Shown here: piece after piece, positions 19,123 to 28,516 of the stretch | Position numbering within the stretch: the stretch's first letter is position 1 | How the letters are laid out: every line of letters begins with the position of its first letter | Source of the DNA: Nocardioides eburneiflavus | GTDB lineage: Bacteria > Actinomycetota > Actinomycetes > Propionibacteriales > Nocardioidaceae | Direction: 5' to 3' | Assembly (NCBI RefSeq): GCF_004785795.1 | Contig: NZ_SRRO01000001.1 | Coordinates: 3,410,001 to 3,474,000, forward strand | Length of the DNA: 64,000 nucleotides | Position numbers and translations under genes: made by a program | The notes under the pieces: generated by a model | What the model saw: the letters and a program-made list of their open reading frames with translations, nothing else | Databases searched by the model: none | What the model was told of the DNA's origin: nothing

Positions 19123-19821
19123 ATGAGATCAGAGCAGGTGGTCGGCGCGACGTCGATCGCGTTGGCGGCGTCGTTGCTGACCCAGAACGCGGTCCTGATC
19201 TGTGCCGGGGCGCCCGGCTTCGGGGACCCGATCGAGGACGTGCTCGCCTTCCACGCCGACAACCGGGGCGCGGTCGCGATCGCGGTCGGCTCAGAGGCGC
19301 TGAACCTGCCGCTGCTGCTCGGGCTCGTGACCGGCCTGCACGGGCTCGTCGGGCGCCGCGGGGGGCTGGGCGCGGACTGGTCGCGCCTGGCGGTGGCCGC
19401 GGGCGCGGCACTCTCGGCGATCTTCGCGCTCTACAGCGTCCTGTGGATCGGAGTCGTGCTGTCGGCCGGAGACCTCGCCGGGCCGAGCCCGGTGCTCGAG
19501 CTCGCCTGGCAGCTCCACGCAGCAGCGTTCGCGCTCGCGCTGCCTGCGCTCGGCACCACCTTCGTCGGCGCTGCGCTGGCGGCGCACGCGAGCGGGCTGA
19601 CTGCGGGGTGGCAGCGTGTGCTCGGCCTGGCCGGGGGAGGCCTGCTGCTCGCCGCCGGGGTCGCCGGCCTGGCGATCGCCGACGGCTCGGCGCTCCTGTT
19701 CGTGGGGATGCCCGGCTACGCCGCCTGGCTCGTGTGGCTGCTCGCGACCGGCGTACGGCTGCTGCGCGCCCGGTCCGCCCAGGCAGTCACCCAGCGCCGG
19801 GTCGCGACGCCTGCGGCTTGA
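19123..19821 (+). CDS. Integral membrane protein of unknown function
   Basis: A 232-residue protein with about six hydrophobic segments. ATG 19123 is chosen because AAGGAG lies seven bases upstream, and a nearby ATG at 19118 is out of frame. I do not recognise the family. Its last 35 bases overlap the 3' end of the convergent methyltransferase gene. It is separated from the flippase by about 150 bp and may have its own promoter. Confidence 0.7.
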   Translation: MRSEQVVGATSIALAASLLTQNAVLICAGAPGFGDPIEDVLAFHADNRGAVAIAVGSEALNLPLLLGLVTGLHGLVGRRGGLGADWSRLAVAAGAALSAIFALYSVLWIGVVLSAGDLAGPSPVLELAWQLHAAAFALALPALGTTFVGAALAAHASGLTAGWQRVLGLAGGGLLLAAGVAGLAIADGSALLFVGMPGYAAWLVWLLATGVRLLRARSAQAVTQRRVATPAA

Positions 19822-20515
19822 CGGCCGCGACCAGCACCGACGAGCCGAAGGGCAGGTCGCGGCGGCGCAGGACGCGCGCCTCGGCGCGGCACATGCCCAT
19901 GAGCGCCCGGTCCACGCCCGGGGAGACCTCGGGCAGGCGCGCGTCGCCCGGACGTGCCGGACGCACCCGCCGGGCCAGTCGCTCGGCGGCGAAGAGCGGG
20001 AACACGCCCGCGAAGGCGTACGTCGCCCGCAGCACGCGCATCCCGGAGCCCTCGACCAGGTCGACGAACGCCGGTCGCGTGTAGCGGCGGTGGTGGCCCG
20101 CGCGTACGTCGTGGTCCGACCAGGCCCACTGGTAGGCGGGGACCGAGAGCAGCATCCGGCCGCCCGGCGCCAGCACACGCGCGAGCTCGGCGACGGCGCG
20201 GGCGTCGTCGGCACAGTGCTCGACGACGTCGAAGGCCGAGACCACGTCGAAGGTCGCGTCGGCGAAGGGCAGCTCGGTCGCCGAGCCGACGACGCCCTCG
20301 CCCGGCCGCAGGCCCTCGGGGAACAGGTCGAGGCTGACGTGCTGCTGCTCACCGCGCATCCAGCCGACGCTGGGCGCGTCTGCACTGCCCACGTCGAGGG
20401 TGCGAGCAGGCGCGGCGAGGTGCGGCGACATCACGGCGTCCAGCAGACCGGTCCGGGCGCGGTGCCACCAGTAGCCGTCGCAGCGCAGCGACGACGAGCC
20501 GGGCTGGGCGCTCAC
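19787..20515 (-). CDS. SAM-dependent methyltransferase (class I, Methyltransf_11 type)
   Basis: A 242-residue cytosolic protein. The SAM site is the motif RTLDVGSADA, followed by LPFADATFDVVSAFDVVEHC and LAPGGRMLLSVPAYQWAWSDHD, typical of small-molecule methyltransferases in sugar and lipid clusters. GTG 20515 overlaps the stop of the upstream aminotransferase gene (GTGA), so it is the last gene of a four-gene minus-strand operon (GT2, sulfotransferase, aminotransferase, methyltransferase). Methylation of a glycan or glycolipid made by that operon is likely but the acceptor is unknown. Confidence 0.87.
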   Translation of the reverse strand: MSAQPGSSSLRCDGYWWHRARTGLLDAVMSPHLAAPARTLDVGSADAPSVGWMRGEQQHVSLDLFPEGLRPGEGVVGSATELPFADATFDVVSAFDVVEHCADDARAVAELARVLAPGGRMLLSVPAYQWAWSDHDVRAGHHRRYTRPAFVDLVEGSGMRVLRATYAFAGVFPLFAAERLARRVRPARPGDARLPEVSPGVDRALMGMCRAEARVLRRRDLPFGSSVLVAAVKPQASRPGAG

Positions 20516-21702
20516 CTGGTCGGCAGGGTCGAGGTGCACGCATCGACGAACGTGGCCACCACCCGGTCGACGTCGGGCTCGGACAGGTCGTTGTAGAACG
20601 GCAGGCGCAGCAGCCGGTCGCTGATGTCCTGGGAGACCGGGCACTCGGTCGGTCGTACGGCGAACCCGCGGCCCGCGTCGGAGGAGTGGAGCGGCTGGTA
20701 GTGGAACGTCGCCTGCACGCCGGCCTTGCGCATCAGCTCCAGGACGTCGTTGCGCCGGTCGCGGTGCGGCAGGAGCACGTAGTACATGTGGTGGGCGGGC
20801 TGCCGGTCCTCCGGCACCCGCATCACCTCGAAGTCCAGCTCCCCGGTCAGCGGCGTGAGCGCCGCCTCGTAGCGCTCGTGCAGGTGGCGGCGCCGCCCCT
20901 GCACCAGCTCGCGCTGCTCGAGCTGGCCGAGAAGGAAGGCGGCCAGGACGTCGGAGAGCCCGAACGACGAGCCGGTGTCCTTCCACGTGTACTTGTCGAC
21001 CTGGCCGAGCATGAACGCGTGGCGGTTCGTGCCCTTGTCGTAGAGCACCCGGGCGCGGTCGACGTCCTCCTCGTCGTTGAGGACGAGCGCGCCGCCCTCC
21101 CCGCAGACGAAGTTCTTGGTCTCGTGGAAGCTCAGGGTGGCGTACCTCCCGAGGCTGCCGAGCGGCTCGCCGCGCCAGGACCCGAACAGTCCGTGCGCGT
21201 TGTCCTCGACCAGGCGTACGTCTGGCCACGCGGCCAGGACCTCGCGGATCCCCTCGACGTCGCAGGCGACCCCCGCGTAGTGGACGATCACGACAGCGCG
21301 CACGTGCTCGTCGAGCAGCGTGGCGAGGTGCGCGGGGTCGAGGCCGAGCGTGCGGGGCTCGATGTCGCAGAAGAGCAGGCCGGCCCCCTGCCGCGCGAAG
21401 GCCAGCCCCGTGCTGGTGAAGGTGAAGGACGGCACGATCACCGTGTCGCCCTCCTGCAGGTCCATGAGCATCGCCGAGAGCTCGAGGGCGGAGGTGCAGG
21501 AGGTGGTCATCAGCACCTCAGGGGAGCCCGTGGCGGCGGCCAGGATCTCCGCGGTGCGGCGCGCGAAGGACCCTCCCGAGGAGAGGTGGCCGCTCCTGAC
21601 GGCCTCCTGCACGTGGTCGAGCTCGCGACCCACCACCGACGCGAGGTTGAACGGTACGTCCCGGGGCTCGCCCTGCTGGTCGTCGATCTCGTGCTGTGCC
21701 AT
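20512..21702 (-). CDS. rffA: dTDP-4-amino-4,6-dideoxygalactose transaminase-like PLP enzyme (RffA/WecE type)
   Basis: A 396-residue member of the DegT/DnrJ/EryC1/StrS sugar aminotransferases. WecE/RffA makes dTDP-Fuc4N from dTDP-4-keto-6-deoxyglucose with glutamate as amino donor. The PLP lysine is Lys196 in SFHETKNFVCGEGG, a block typical of RffA; LMTTSCTSALELSAML and VPSFTFTSTGLAF also match. The start ATG 21702 has an excellent AAGGAGGTG site seven bases upstream; a longer in-frame start at 21735 lacks this. No dTDP-glucose synthase or dehydratase is in the window, so the precursor must come from elsewhere. The 4-amino sugar probably enters the glycan built by this operon. Confidence 0.9.
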   Translation of the reverse strand: MAQHEIDDQQGEPRDVPFNLASVVGRELDHVQEAVRSGHLSSGGSFARRTAEILAAATGSPEVLMTTSCTSALELSAMLMDLQEGDTVIVPSFTFTSTGLAFARQGAGLLFCDIEPRTLGLDPAHLATLLDEHVRAVVIVHYAGVACDVEGIREVLAAWPDVRLVEDNAHGLFGSWRGEPLGSLGRYATLSFHETKNFVCGEGGALVLNDEEDVDRARVLYDKGTNRHAFMLGQVDKYTWKDTGSSFGLSDVLAAFLLGQLEQRELVQGRRRHLHERYEAALTPLTGELDFEVMRVPEDRQPAHHMYYVLLPHRDRRNDVLELMRKAGVQATFHYQPLHSSDAGRGFAVRPTECPVSQDISDRLLRLPFYNDLSEPDVDRVVATFVDACTSTLPTR

Positions 21703-21738
21703 CGCCGGCACCTCCTTCTCGTCACTGCTCGCCACGAC

Positions 21739-22485
21739 TCACCATGGCAACGGCCTGCCCAGCAGGGTGGCCAGCTGTGCGTTGCTCTCCTCGAAGTACC
21801 CCGTGAGCGTCCTCCTCACGCCTGGATCCAGCGTCGGCGCGTCGCCTGCGCTCGCGTTGACCGCGTCGGGCGGCGCCGGCGTACGTCCCGGGTCGAGGCC
21901 GAGGGCCCCGACGAGCGCGGGCAGCGCGCCGCGGTCTCCCAGCAGCTCCTCGAGGAGGACGACCCGCGTGGTCGTGGGGAACGTGGCGACCCACGGCGCG
22001 AGCTGCTCGGCGTAGCGACCCCGCCGCACGTAGGCGTAGGGGGACACCGACGACAGCTGCGGGTCCCAGGGCTGGTCGTCGCGGAGGTCGGCGAGCAGGG
22101 CCTCCTCGAGGTCCCGGGTCTCGAGACCGTTGGCGGTGCTGAACCGCCAGTGCGACACCGCCCGGCGCACCGGGTCACGGAGCAGCGCCACCACCTCGGC
22201 CCCGCCCAGCACCTCCGCGGCCCGTGACGGGGCGTCGGGGTCCTCGAGGTAGCTGGTGCTCTTGTCGCCGAGCAGCTCCTCGTCGCGGACATGCGCGAAC
22301 CACGTGCGGTGGTACCAGTCCGAGCCCTTCGCGGTGAGCGCGGCGTCGCAGAAGACCTTGGGCTCCGGGGGTGACGGCCGGGCCATCGCGACGTCCGGGT
22401 GGTCGTCCAGGACCCGGCTGAGGAACGTCGTGCCGCAGCGCTGGGCGCCGACGAGCAGGAGGTGGCGATGGTCGCACCCGCTCAC
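21739..22485 (-). CDS. Sulfotransferase domain protein
   Basis: A 248-residue cytosolic enzyme expected to move sulfate from PAPS to a hydroxyl. The 5'-phosphosulfate loop is LLLVGAQRCGTTFLSRVL (residues 9-26) and the 3'-phosphate site is LLRDPVRRAVSHW. Regions KVFCDAAL and DKSTSYLED fit the heparan-sulfate NST-like bacterial sulfotransferases. GTG 22485 overlaps the stop of the GT2 gene (GTGA). Within this operon the acceptor is probably a sugar or glycolipid. It ends 36 bp before the aminotransferase start. Confidence 0.9.
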   Translation of the reverse strand: MSGCDHRHLLLVGAQRCGTTFLSRVLDDHPDVAMARPSPPEPKVFCDAALTAKGSDWYHRTWFAHVRDEELLGDKSTSYLEDPDAPSRAAEVLGGAEVVALLRDPVRRAVSHWRFSTANGLETRDLEEALLADLRDDQPWDPQLSSVSPYAYVRRGRYAEQLAPWVATFPTTTRVVLLEELLGDRGALPALVGALGLDPGRTPAPPDAVNASAGDAPTLDPGVRRTLTGYFEESNAQLATLLGRPLPW

Positions 22486-23432
22486 GAGGAGACCCTCCGC
22501 GCGACGTGGTAGGAGCTCACGGTGCTGACCGCGTCGAGGGTGCGTACGACGTACTCGCCCAGCATCGACAGCAGCATGATGACGAAGCCGTTGAGGACGG
22601 CCAGCAGCACCGCGATCGTCGTCCATCCCGGCACCTCCGAGTCCACGAAGAGCGAGCGGACGAGGTAGAAGAGGCCGAGGAGGAAGCTGCCGCCGGCCAC
22701 CGCGAAGCCGACACCCGCGGCGGCCCGAAGGGGGAAGACCGAGTAGCTGAAGAGGATGGTCAGCACGAGGGAGGCGATGCGCCGCAGGCCGTAGTTGCTG
22801 GTGCCGACGGGGCGCGCGTCGTGCCGCACCAGCACGTCGGCGGGATCGCTGGAGAACATCAGCGCCTGACCGGTGATGTAGGGGTGGGCGGTGCGGGCGC
22901 TGCAGATCCGCTCCACGACGTCACGGCTCAGGATGCGAAAGTTGGACACCGCGAGACCGGGCGGCTGGTTGAAGACGCGGCGGTTGATCATGCTGATCAC
23001 CCGGCTCCCCAGCCGTCGGTGGCCGCGGGCCTGCTTCTGCTCGAAGCGACCGAAGACGACGTCGTGGCCATCCATCGCCTTCTCGATCAGCAGAAGTGCC
23101 TGGTCGGGCGGATTCTGCAGGTCGTCGTCGAGGGTGATGACGTAGTCACCGGTCGCCTCACGCATGCCGGCGAGGTTGGCGTGGTGCTGGCCGTAGTTGC
23201 GCAGCAGGTCGAGCGCGACGACGTGGGGCGAGCTCCGGGCGCGCTCCGAGATGACGTCCCAGCTCGCGTCGCGGCTGCCGTCGTTGACCAGGACGACCTG
23301 GTGGCGCAGCCCCGCGCGCTCAAACACGTCGAGTACGGCGTCGATGGTCCGACCGACGACGTCCTGGCTGTTGTAGACCGGGATGACGAGGGAGTAGGAG
23401 TAGTCGGAGGCTTGCATCGGGGTGTCGACCAC
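22482..23432 (-). CDS. Family 2 glycosyltransferase (polyprenyl-phosphate sugar synthase type)
   Basis: A 316-residue protein. The N-terminal GT-A domain shows YSLVIPVYNSQDVVG, VLVNDGSRDASW and the metal-binding DDDLQNPP motif of the GtrB/ArnC/DPM1 class. Two hydrophobic helices near the C-terminus (about residues 225-290) anchor it in the membrane. Such enzymes attach a sugar to undecaprenyl phosphate on the cytosolic side, which would supply the donor for a polytopic transferase such as the one at 16174. GTG 23432 is preceded at six bases by TATGCT, suggesting a leaderless mRNA; ATG 23417 is the alternative. First gene of the operon. Confidence 0.92.
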   Translation of the reverse strand: MVDTPMQASDYSYSLVIPVYNSQDVVGRTIDAVLDVFERAGLRHQVVLVNDGSRDASWDVISERARSSPHVVALDLLRNYGQHHANLAGMREATGDYVITLDDDLQNPPDQALLLIEKAMDGHDVVFGRFEQKQARGHRRLGSRVISMINRRVFNQPPGLAVSNFRILSRDVVERICSARTAHPYITGQALMFSSDPADVLVRHDARPVGTSNYGLRRIASLVLTILFSYSVFPLRAAAGVGFAVAGGSFLLGLFYLVRSLFVDSEVPGWTTIAVLLAVLNGFVIMLLSMLGEYVVRTLDAVSTVSSYHVARRVSS

Positions 23433-23438
23433 GCTTCG

Positions 23439-23444
23439 AGCATA
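23439..23444 (-). promoter_or_regulatory. Candidate -10 box of leaderless GT2 operon
   Basis: TATGCT on the minus strand, six bases before GTG 23432. No clear -35. Confidence 0.5.
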
Positions 23445-23490
23445 GGGTCACGCGGTGACGCGCGCCCCACCCCTCGGCACAGGCACGGGG

Positions 23491-26400
23491 TCAGCGGAAG
23501 TCACGCGACGACGCCCGCGCCTGGAGCACCGCCCCGGCGCCCGGCACGACCACGTCGATGCCCTCCACCCGGTCGGCGACCAGGTTGGTGACGCCCTCGT
23601 TGCGCTCGAGCCGTCCGCGCACGACCACGGCGACCCGGTTGCGGGCGGCCCGTCGGTGCGCCTTCATCACCCCGATCGAGCAGACGACGTTGAGCATGCC
23701 CGTCTCGTCCTCGAGGTTGAGGAAGGTGACGCCCATCGCGGTGCCGGGGCGTTGCCGGTGGGTGACCAGGCCGCCGACGTGCACCCGGCGGCCGGCCTCC
23801 GCCGTGGCGAGCTCGGCGACCGAGCGGATCCCGGCACGGCGGAGTTCGTCGCGCAGGTGCTCGAGGGGGTGCCGCTCCGGCGAGACGCCGGTGGCCCAGA
23901 GGTCGGCCAGGGTGACCTCCGGCTCGCTCATCGCGGGCAGGGTCGGGGGTGGCGTCGTCGGGGTGGTGCCAGCCAGGTGCCCGGGACCCTCGGCGAAGCC
24001 GGCCGCCCACAGCGCCTCGCGCCGGCCGAGGCCCCACGCGTCGAAGGCGCCCGCGGTGGCCAGCGCCTCCAGCTGCGCCGACGTCAGTCCCGCGCGACGG
24101 GACAGGTCGGTGATGTCGGAGAACGGCGCCTCCTCGCGTGCGGCGACGATGCGGCGCGCCACGTCGAGCCCGATGCCGCGCACCGAGTCCAGCCCGAGGC
24201 GTACGGCGAGGTGGGCGTCGCGGCGGTGGGCGGGCACCGGGTCGGGGGTCCCGGGGACCCATTCGACCCTCTCGAAGCGCGGGCGGCAGCACGCCTCGAG
24301 CCCGGTCGCGGCGACCGGGCCCGGCACCACCCCTTCGAGGTCGGCCTGTGCGGCGGACCGGGTGACGTCGGGGCGGCGTACGTCGACACCGTGGCGGCGT
24401 GCGTCACCCACGAGCGACTGCGGGGAGTAGAACCCCATCGGCTGGTTGCGCAGCAGCCCGGCCAGGAACGCCGCGGGGTAGTGCAGCTTGAACCAGGACG
24501 AGGCGTAGACCAGCAGGGCGAACGACAGCGCGTGGGACTCGGCGAAGCCGAAGTTGGCGAAGGACAGGATCTTGACGTAGATCGAGTCGGCCAGCTCGCC
24601 GGTGATGCCGCGCCGCGACATGCCGTCGTAGAGCTTGGCCTTGACCGACTCGATGCGCTCGACGCCGCGCTTGGAGCCCATCGCGCGCCGCAGGAGGTCG
24701 GCGTCGTCCCGCGTGCAGTCGCCGAGGGTGACCGCCATCGCCATCAGCTGCTCCTGGAACAGGGGCACGCCCTTGGTGCGCTCGAGCACGGGGACGAGCT
24801 CGGGGTGGTCGTAGGTCACCGGCTCCTGCCCGGTGGCGCGGCGGACGTAGGGGTGGACGGCCCCGCCCTGGATCGGACCCGGACGGATGAGCGCGATCTC
24901 GATCGCGAGGTCGTAGAACTCGCGCGGCCGCAGCCGCGGGAGCGTGCCGATCTGGGCCCGGCTCTCGACCTGGAAGACCCCGATCGAGTCGGCGCGACAG
25001 AGCATGTCGTAGACCGCGGGCTCCTCCTTGGGCATGGTCGCGAGGTCCCACTCCTCACCGAGGTGCTCGGCGACCAGCCGCATCATGTGGTCGAGGGCGC
25101 CCAGCATCCCGAGGCCGAGCAGGTCGAACTTCACCAGCCCCATCGACTCGCAGGCGTCCTTGTCCCACTGGAGGACGGTGCGCCTGTCCATGCGGGCGCG
25201 CTCGATGGGGCAGACCTCGCCGATCGGCCGCTCGGTGAGCACCATCCCGCCCGAGTGGATGCCGAGGTGGCGCGGCGCCCCCATCAGCTCCTCGGCGAGC
25301 GCGACCACCGGCGCCGGCACGTCGTGGGCGTCGGGGTCGCCCTGGTCGCCGGCCACGACGGACCTCCACCCGTCGATCTGCTTGGACCAGGCGTCCTGCT
25401 GCCCGGGGGAGAAGCCGAGCGCCTTGGCGGCGTCGCGCACCGCCATCCGGGGGCGGTAGGCGATGACGTTGGCGACCTGGGCGGCGTTGCGGCGGCCGTA
25501 GGTGTCGTAGACCCACTGGATGACCTCCTCGCGCCGGTCGGAGTCGAAGTCGACGTCGATGTCGGGCTCCTCGTCGCGGTGCGCGGAGATGAACCGCTCG
25601 AACGGGAGCCGGTAGAAGACTGCGTCGACCGCGGTGATCCCGAGGGCGTAGCAGACCGCGGAGCTCGCGGCCGACCCGCGGCCCTGGCAGAGGATCTTCC
25701 GCCCACGGGCGAAGGCGACGATGTCGTGGACGATCACGAAGTAGCCGGCGAAGTCCTTCTCGGCGATGATCCGCAGCTCGTGCTCGAGCCGCTCGCGGGC
25801 CTCGGCCTCGTGGGGGACGCCGGCGTACCTCTCGGCGAAGCCGCGCTCGGCCAGCACCCGCAGCCACGAGTCGGCGGTGTGGCCCTCGGGGATCTGGCGC
25901 TTGGGCAGGGCAGGGGAGGCCTTGTGCAGGTCGAAGGCGAGCTCGTCGGCGAGCGAGACGCTGCGGGCGACGGCCCGGCGCCCGACGTCGCCGGCGTGGG
26001 CCGCCAGCGCGGTGGCCGTCTCGGCGCCGCTGCGCAGGTGGGCGGAGCCCGACAGGTCGAGCCAGCCGTCGAGCTCGGCGAGGCTGCGGCGCGAGCGTAC
26101 GGCGGCCATCGCGGAGGCCAGCCGGTGGCGCTGGGGGGTGGCGTGGTGGACGTTGCCGGCCGCGACGACGTCGAGGCCGTGGACGCCGGCGAGCCGGGCG
26201 AGCGAGGAGTTGGCAGTGTCGGCGCCGGGGCGCGGGGACAGCTCGACGAGGACGTGCTCGAGGCCGAAGAGCGACGTCAGCCGGTCGAGGGCCTCGGCGG
26301 CCGCGGACTCGCCCTCCGACGCCAACGCCTGTGGGACGGTGCCCTTGCGACAGCCGGTGAGCACCACCCAGTGCCCCCGCCCCTGCTCGCCGAGCTCGTC

Positions 26401-26901
26401 GAGGTCGTAGACGGGACGGCCCTTCTCGTCGCCGCGCAGGTGGGCCTCGGTCATCGCGGCGGCGAGCCGGTGGTAGCCCTCGACCCCGCGCGCGAGCACC
26501 AGCAGGTGGCTGCCCTCGGGGTCGGGCACGCCGGCCTGCGGTGCGGTGAGGCCGAGGGACAGCTCCGCGCCGAACACCGTGGGCAGGCCGTGGGCCGCGG
26601 CGGCCTCAGCCAGCATCGGGGCGCCGTAGAACCCGTCGTGGTCGGTGATCGCCAGCGCGTGCAGGCCGAGGCGTACGGACTCCTCGACGAGCTCGGCCGG
26701 GGAGCTGGCGCCGTCGAGGAAGCTGAAGTGGCTGTGGCAGTGCAGCTCGGCGTAGGGGGTCACCACGGCGGGACGCTCGATGGCACGCTGCTCCACGGCG
26801 GCGCGCTTGCGCCGCGACACGGGCGCGTCGTCCGCGCCCGGGAGCCCGCTGAGCCGGCGCTCGAGCTCCTTCCAGCTCATGGCGGGGTTGTTCCAGCCCA
26901 T
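23491..26901 (-). CDS. dnaE2: Error-prone DNA polymerase DnaE2 (ImuC)
   Basis: A 1,136-residue C-family polymerase that performs damage-induced mutagenic translesion synthesis with ImuB and ImuA'. The start MGWNNPAMSWKELE matches the actinobacterial DnaE2 opening. Domains: PHP (YAELHCHSHFSFLDGAS, about residues 50-300), polymerase core with catalytic PDIDVDFDSD (Asp447 and Asp449), tandem helix-hairpin-helix (GIGLDVARRIV, about 900) and a C-terminal OB fold (FLNLEDETGMLNVVC). It lacks the C-terminal extension of replicative DnaE1. It follows imuB by 15 bp and shares the LexA-controlled promoter at 29207-29235. Confidence 0.96.
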   Translation of the reverse strand: MGWNNPAMSWKELERRLSGLPGADDAPVSRRKRAAVEQRAIERPAVVTPYAELHCHSHFSFLDGASSPAELVEESVRLGLHALAITDHDGFYGAPMLAEAAAAHGLPTVFGAELSLGLTAPQAGVPDPEGSHLLVLARGVEGYHRLAAAMTEAHLRGDEKGRPVYDLDELGEQGRGHWVVLTGCRKGTVPQALASEGESAAAEALDRLTSLFGLEHVLVELSPRPGADTANSSLARLAGVHGLDVVAAGNVHHATPQRHRLASAMAAVRSRRSLAELDGWLDLSGSAHLRSGAETATALAAHAGDVGRRAVARSVSLADELAFDLHKASPALPKRQIPEGHTADSWLRVLAERGFAERYAGVPHEAEARERLEHELRIIAEKDFAGYFVIVHDIVAFARGRKILCQGRGSAASSAVCYALGITAVDAVFYRLPFERFISAHRDEEPDIDVDFDSDRREEVIQWVYDTYGRRNAAQVANVIAYRPRMAVRDAAKALGFSPGQQDAWSKQIDGWRSVVAGDQGDPDAHDVPAPVVALAEELMGAPRHLGIHSGGMVLTERPIGEVCPIERARMDRRTVLQWDKDACESMGLVKFDLLGLGMLGALDHMMRLVAEHLGEEWDLATMPKEEPAVYDMLCRADSIGVFQVESRAQIGTLPRLRPREFYDLAIEIALIRPGPIQGGAVHPYVRRATGQEPVTYDHPELVPVLERTKGVPLFQEQLMAMAVTLGDCTRDDADLLRRAMGSKRGVERIESVKAKLYDGMSRRGITGELADSIYVKILSFANFGFAESHALSFALLVYASSWFKLHYPAAFLAGLLRNQPMGFYSPQSLVGDARRHGVDVRRPDVTRSAAQADLEGVVPGPVAATGLEACCRPRFERVEWVPGTPDPVPAHRRDAHLAVRLGLDSVRGIGLDVARRIVAAREEAPFSDITDLSRRAGLTSAQLEALATAGAFDAWGLGRREALWAAGFAEGPGHLAGTTPTTPPPTLPAMSEPEVTLADLWATGVSPERHPLEHLRDELRRAGIRSVAELATAEAGRRVHVGGLVTHRQRPGTAMGVTFLNLEDETGMLNVVCSIGVMKAHRRAARNRVAVVVRGRLERNEGVTNLVADRVEGIDVVVPGAGAVLQARASSRDFR

Positions 26902-26916
26902 CAGCCCCTCCGCCCA

Positions 26917-28509
26917 TCAGTCATAGCCCGCCTCCAGCGCCCAGCCGCCGGGTGCGCGAACGAGCAGCCAGGCGCGCCCGTCGGCACCGACGACCTGGAA
27001 GCGGGCCGTGGGCCCGGACCCGCCGGACCACCACCCCTCGTCGACCGGCCACGGCCCGGCCCACGCGGTGACGGGTTGCCAGGGCAGTCCCTGGCCGTCG
27101 CGATCGCCGCCGACGCGGAAGCGGCGCGGCTCGCCCGTGACCACGCCGCGATCGGTGACCCGCACGTCACGGCCCGACTCGTCCACGACCTCGGCGGCCG
27201 GCGGGGTGGCGAAGACCCGCACCGGCGCCGGTCCCGGCACCCGTCCGGGCCACGGCCGGTCGACCGGGCGCAGGTCGACGGCGCGCTCGCCCCACGGCAC
27301 CAGGACCTGCCGGGCTGCCGGGCTGCGACCGCCCTGGAGCACCGGCCGCTGGACGGCGTCGAAGCCGACCATTCCCTGCACCCGCGCGACGCCGCGCTCG
27401 ACGAGGTCGTCGGACGCCGATCCCCACAGGGCCTCGCCGTGCGCGGCGGCAGGCTCGACCACCTCGGGCACGAACCGCACCCGGTCGATCGGGGCGCGCA
27501 CGGTGCCGGTGTCCTTGCGGGCGCGCAGCGAGCTGCCGCCCCGGCTCGTGGAGCCGGCGGACTGCAGCTGCCAGTGCACCCGGTCGACCAGGTCGCGGGC
27601 GCCGAAGTGGCGCGGGTGCAGCCAGGTGCGCGAGGAGCACACGACGCCGTCGGTCTCCGCCTCGACGCGCACCCCGGTCGCGACGAGCTGGTGGTGCGCC
27701 AGCTGCGTCACGAACCGCTCGGCGGTCGTGCGCACGCTGAAGGTGATCGCCTCGACGGAGTCGAGGGGCGGCTCGAACGCGACGTCGGCCTCCAGCTCGG
27801 GAGGAGGCGTACGGGCGGCGAAGAGCTCCCGGTCGTCGCCCCGCGCCCGTCGGTGCACGGCCGCTCCGTGGGCCCCCAGCCGCTGCGCCACCGCCTCGGC
27901 GGGCAGGTCGGCCAGGTCGCCCAGCGTGCGGAGCCCGAGTCGCTGCAGCAGCCCGACCAGGTCTCGACCGCGAGGTCCGTCGTCGGCGAGCACGTGGACC
28001 GGCAGCCCCCGCAGGAAGGAGGGGGATCCGCCCTCGGGCACGACGACCCACTGCTGCACCTCGGCGGTGCGGGCCGCCTGCTCGGCGGTGAAGAGGTCGT
28101 CGGCGATGCCGATGCGGACGTCCCAGACCTCGGCCTCGACCAGGGCCTGGCAGACGGTCGCCGCGGCGTCGGCCTCGGTGCCGTACCAGCTGCCCGGGGC
28201 GCGGACGGCGAGCAGGCCGGGGCGCAGCGCTGCCACTCCCGGGCGGAGGTCCTCCACGGTCGCCAGGACCGGCTCGAAGGCGCGCGCGTCGCGGTCGGGG
28301 TTGGCGGGCAGCAGCAGGAGCTCGGGACACCGGGCCTGGGCGTCGCGACGGCGCTGCCCCCGGCGTACGCCCTCGGCGCGGGCCGGACCGTTGCACACCT
28401 CCACGACGTTGGCCGCGAGCACGGCGGCGGGGGAGCGCGACGACCTCGCGGCATCCTCGAGCGCGGCGACCACCGACCAGTCGGGGCACCACACGACCAT
28501 GACCCTCAT
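26917..28509 (-). CDS. imuB: DNA polymerase Y-family protein ImuB
   Basis: A 530-residue relative of Y-family polymerases that acts as the hub of the mutasome, linking DnaE2 and ImuA' to the beta clamp. The opening MVVWCPDWSVVAAL keeps one Asp of the palm, but the second acidic pair of active Pol IV is not evident, as expected for ImuB, which is thought catalytically inactive. A helix-hairpin-helix-like part (LQRLGLRTLGDLADLPAEAVAQRLG) and a long C-terminal region follow. Two starts are possible, ATG 28509 and ATG 28500. It lies between imuA' (7 bp) and dnaE2 (15 bp). Confidence 0.92.
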   Translation of the reverse strand: MRVMVVWCPDWSVVAALEDAARSSRSPAAVLAANVVEVCNGPARAEGVRRGQRRRDAQARCPELLLLPANPDRDARAFEPVLATVEDLRPGVAALRPGLLAVRAPGSWYGTEADAAATVCQALVEAEVWDVRIGIADDLFTAEQAARTAEVQQWVVVPEGGSPSFLRGLPVHVLADDGPRGRDLVGLLQRLGLRTLGDLADLPAEAVAQRLGAHGAAVHRRARGDDRELFAARTPPPELEADVAFEPPLDSVEAITFSVRTTAERFVTQLAHHQLVATGVRVEAETDGVVCSSRTWLHPRHFGARDLVDRVHWQLQSAGSTSRGGSSLRARKDTGTVRAPIDRVRFVPEVVEPAAAHGEALWGSASDDLVERGVARVQGMVGFDAVQRPVLQGGRSPAARQVLVPWGERAVDLRPVDRPWPGRVPGPAPVRVFATPPAAEVVDESGRDVRVTDRGVVTGEPRRFRVGGDRDGQGLPWQPVTAWAGPWPVDEGWWSGGSGPTARFQVVGADGRAWLLVRAPGGWALEAGYD

Positions 28510-28516
28510 GGCGCGC

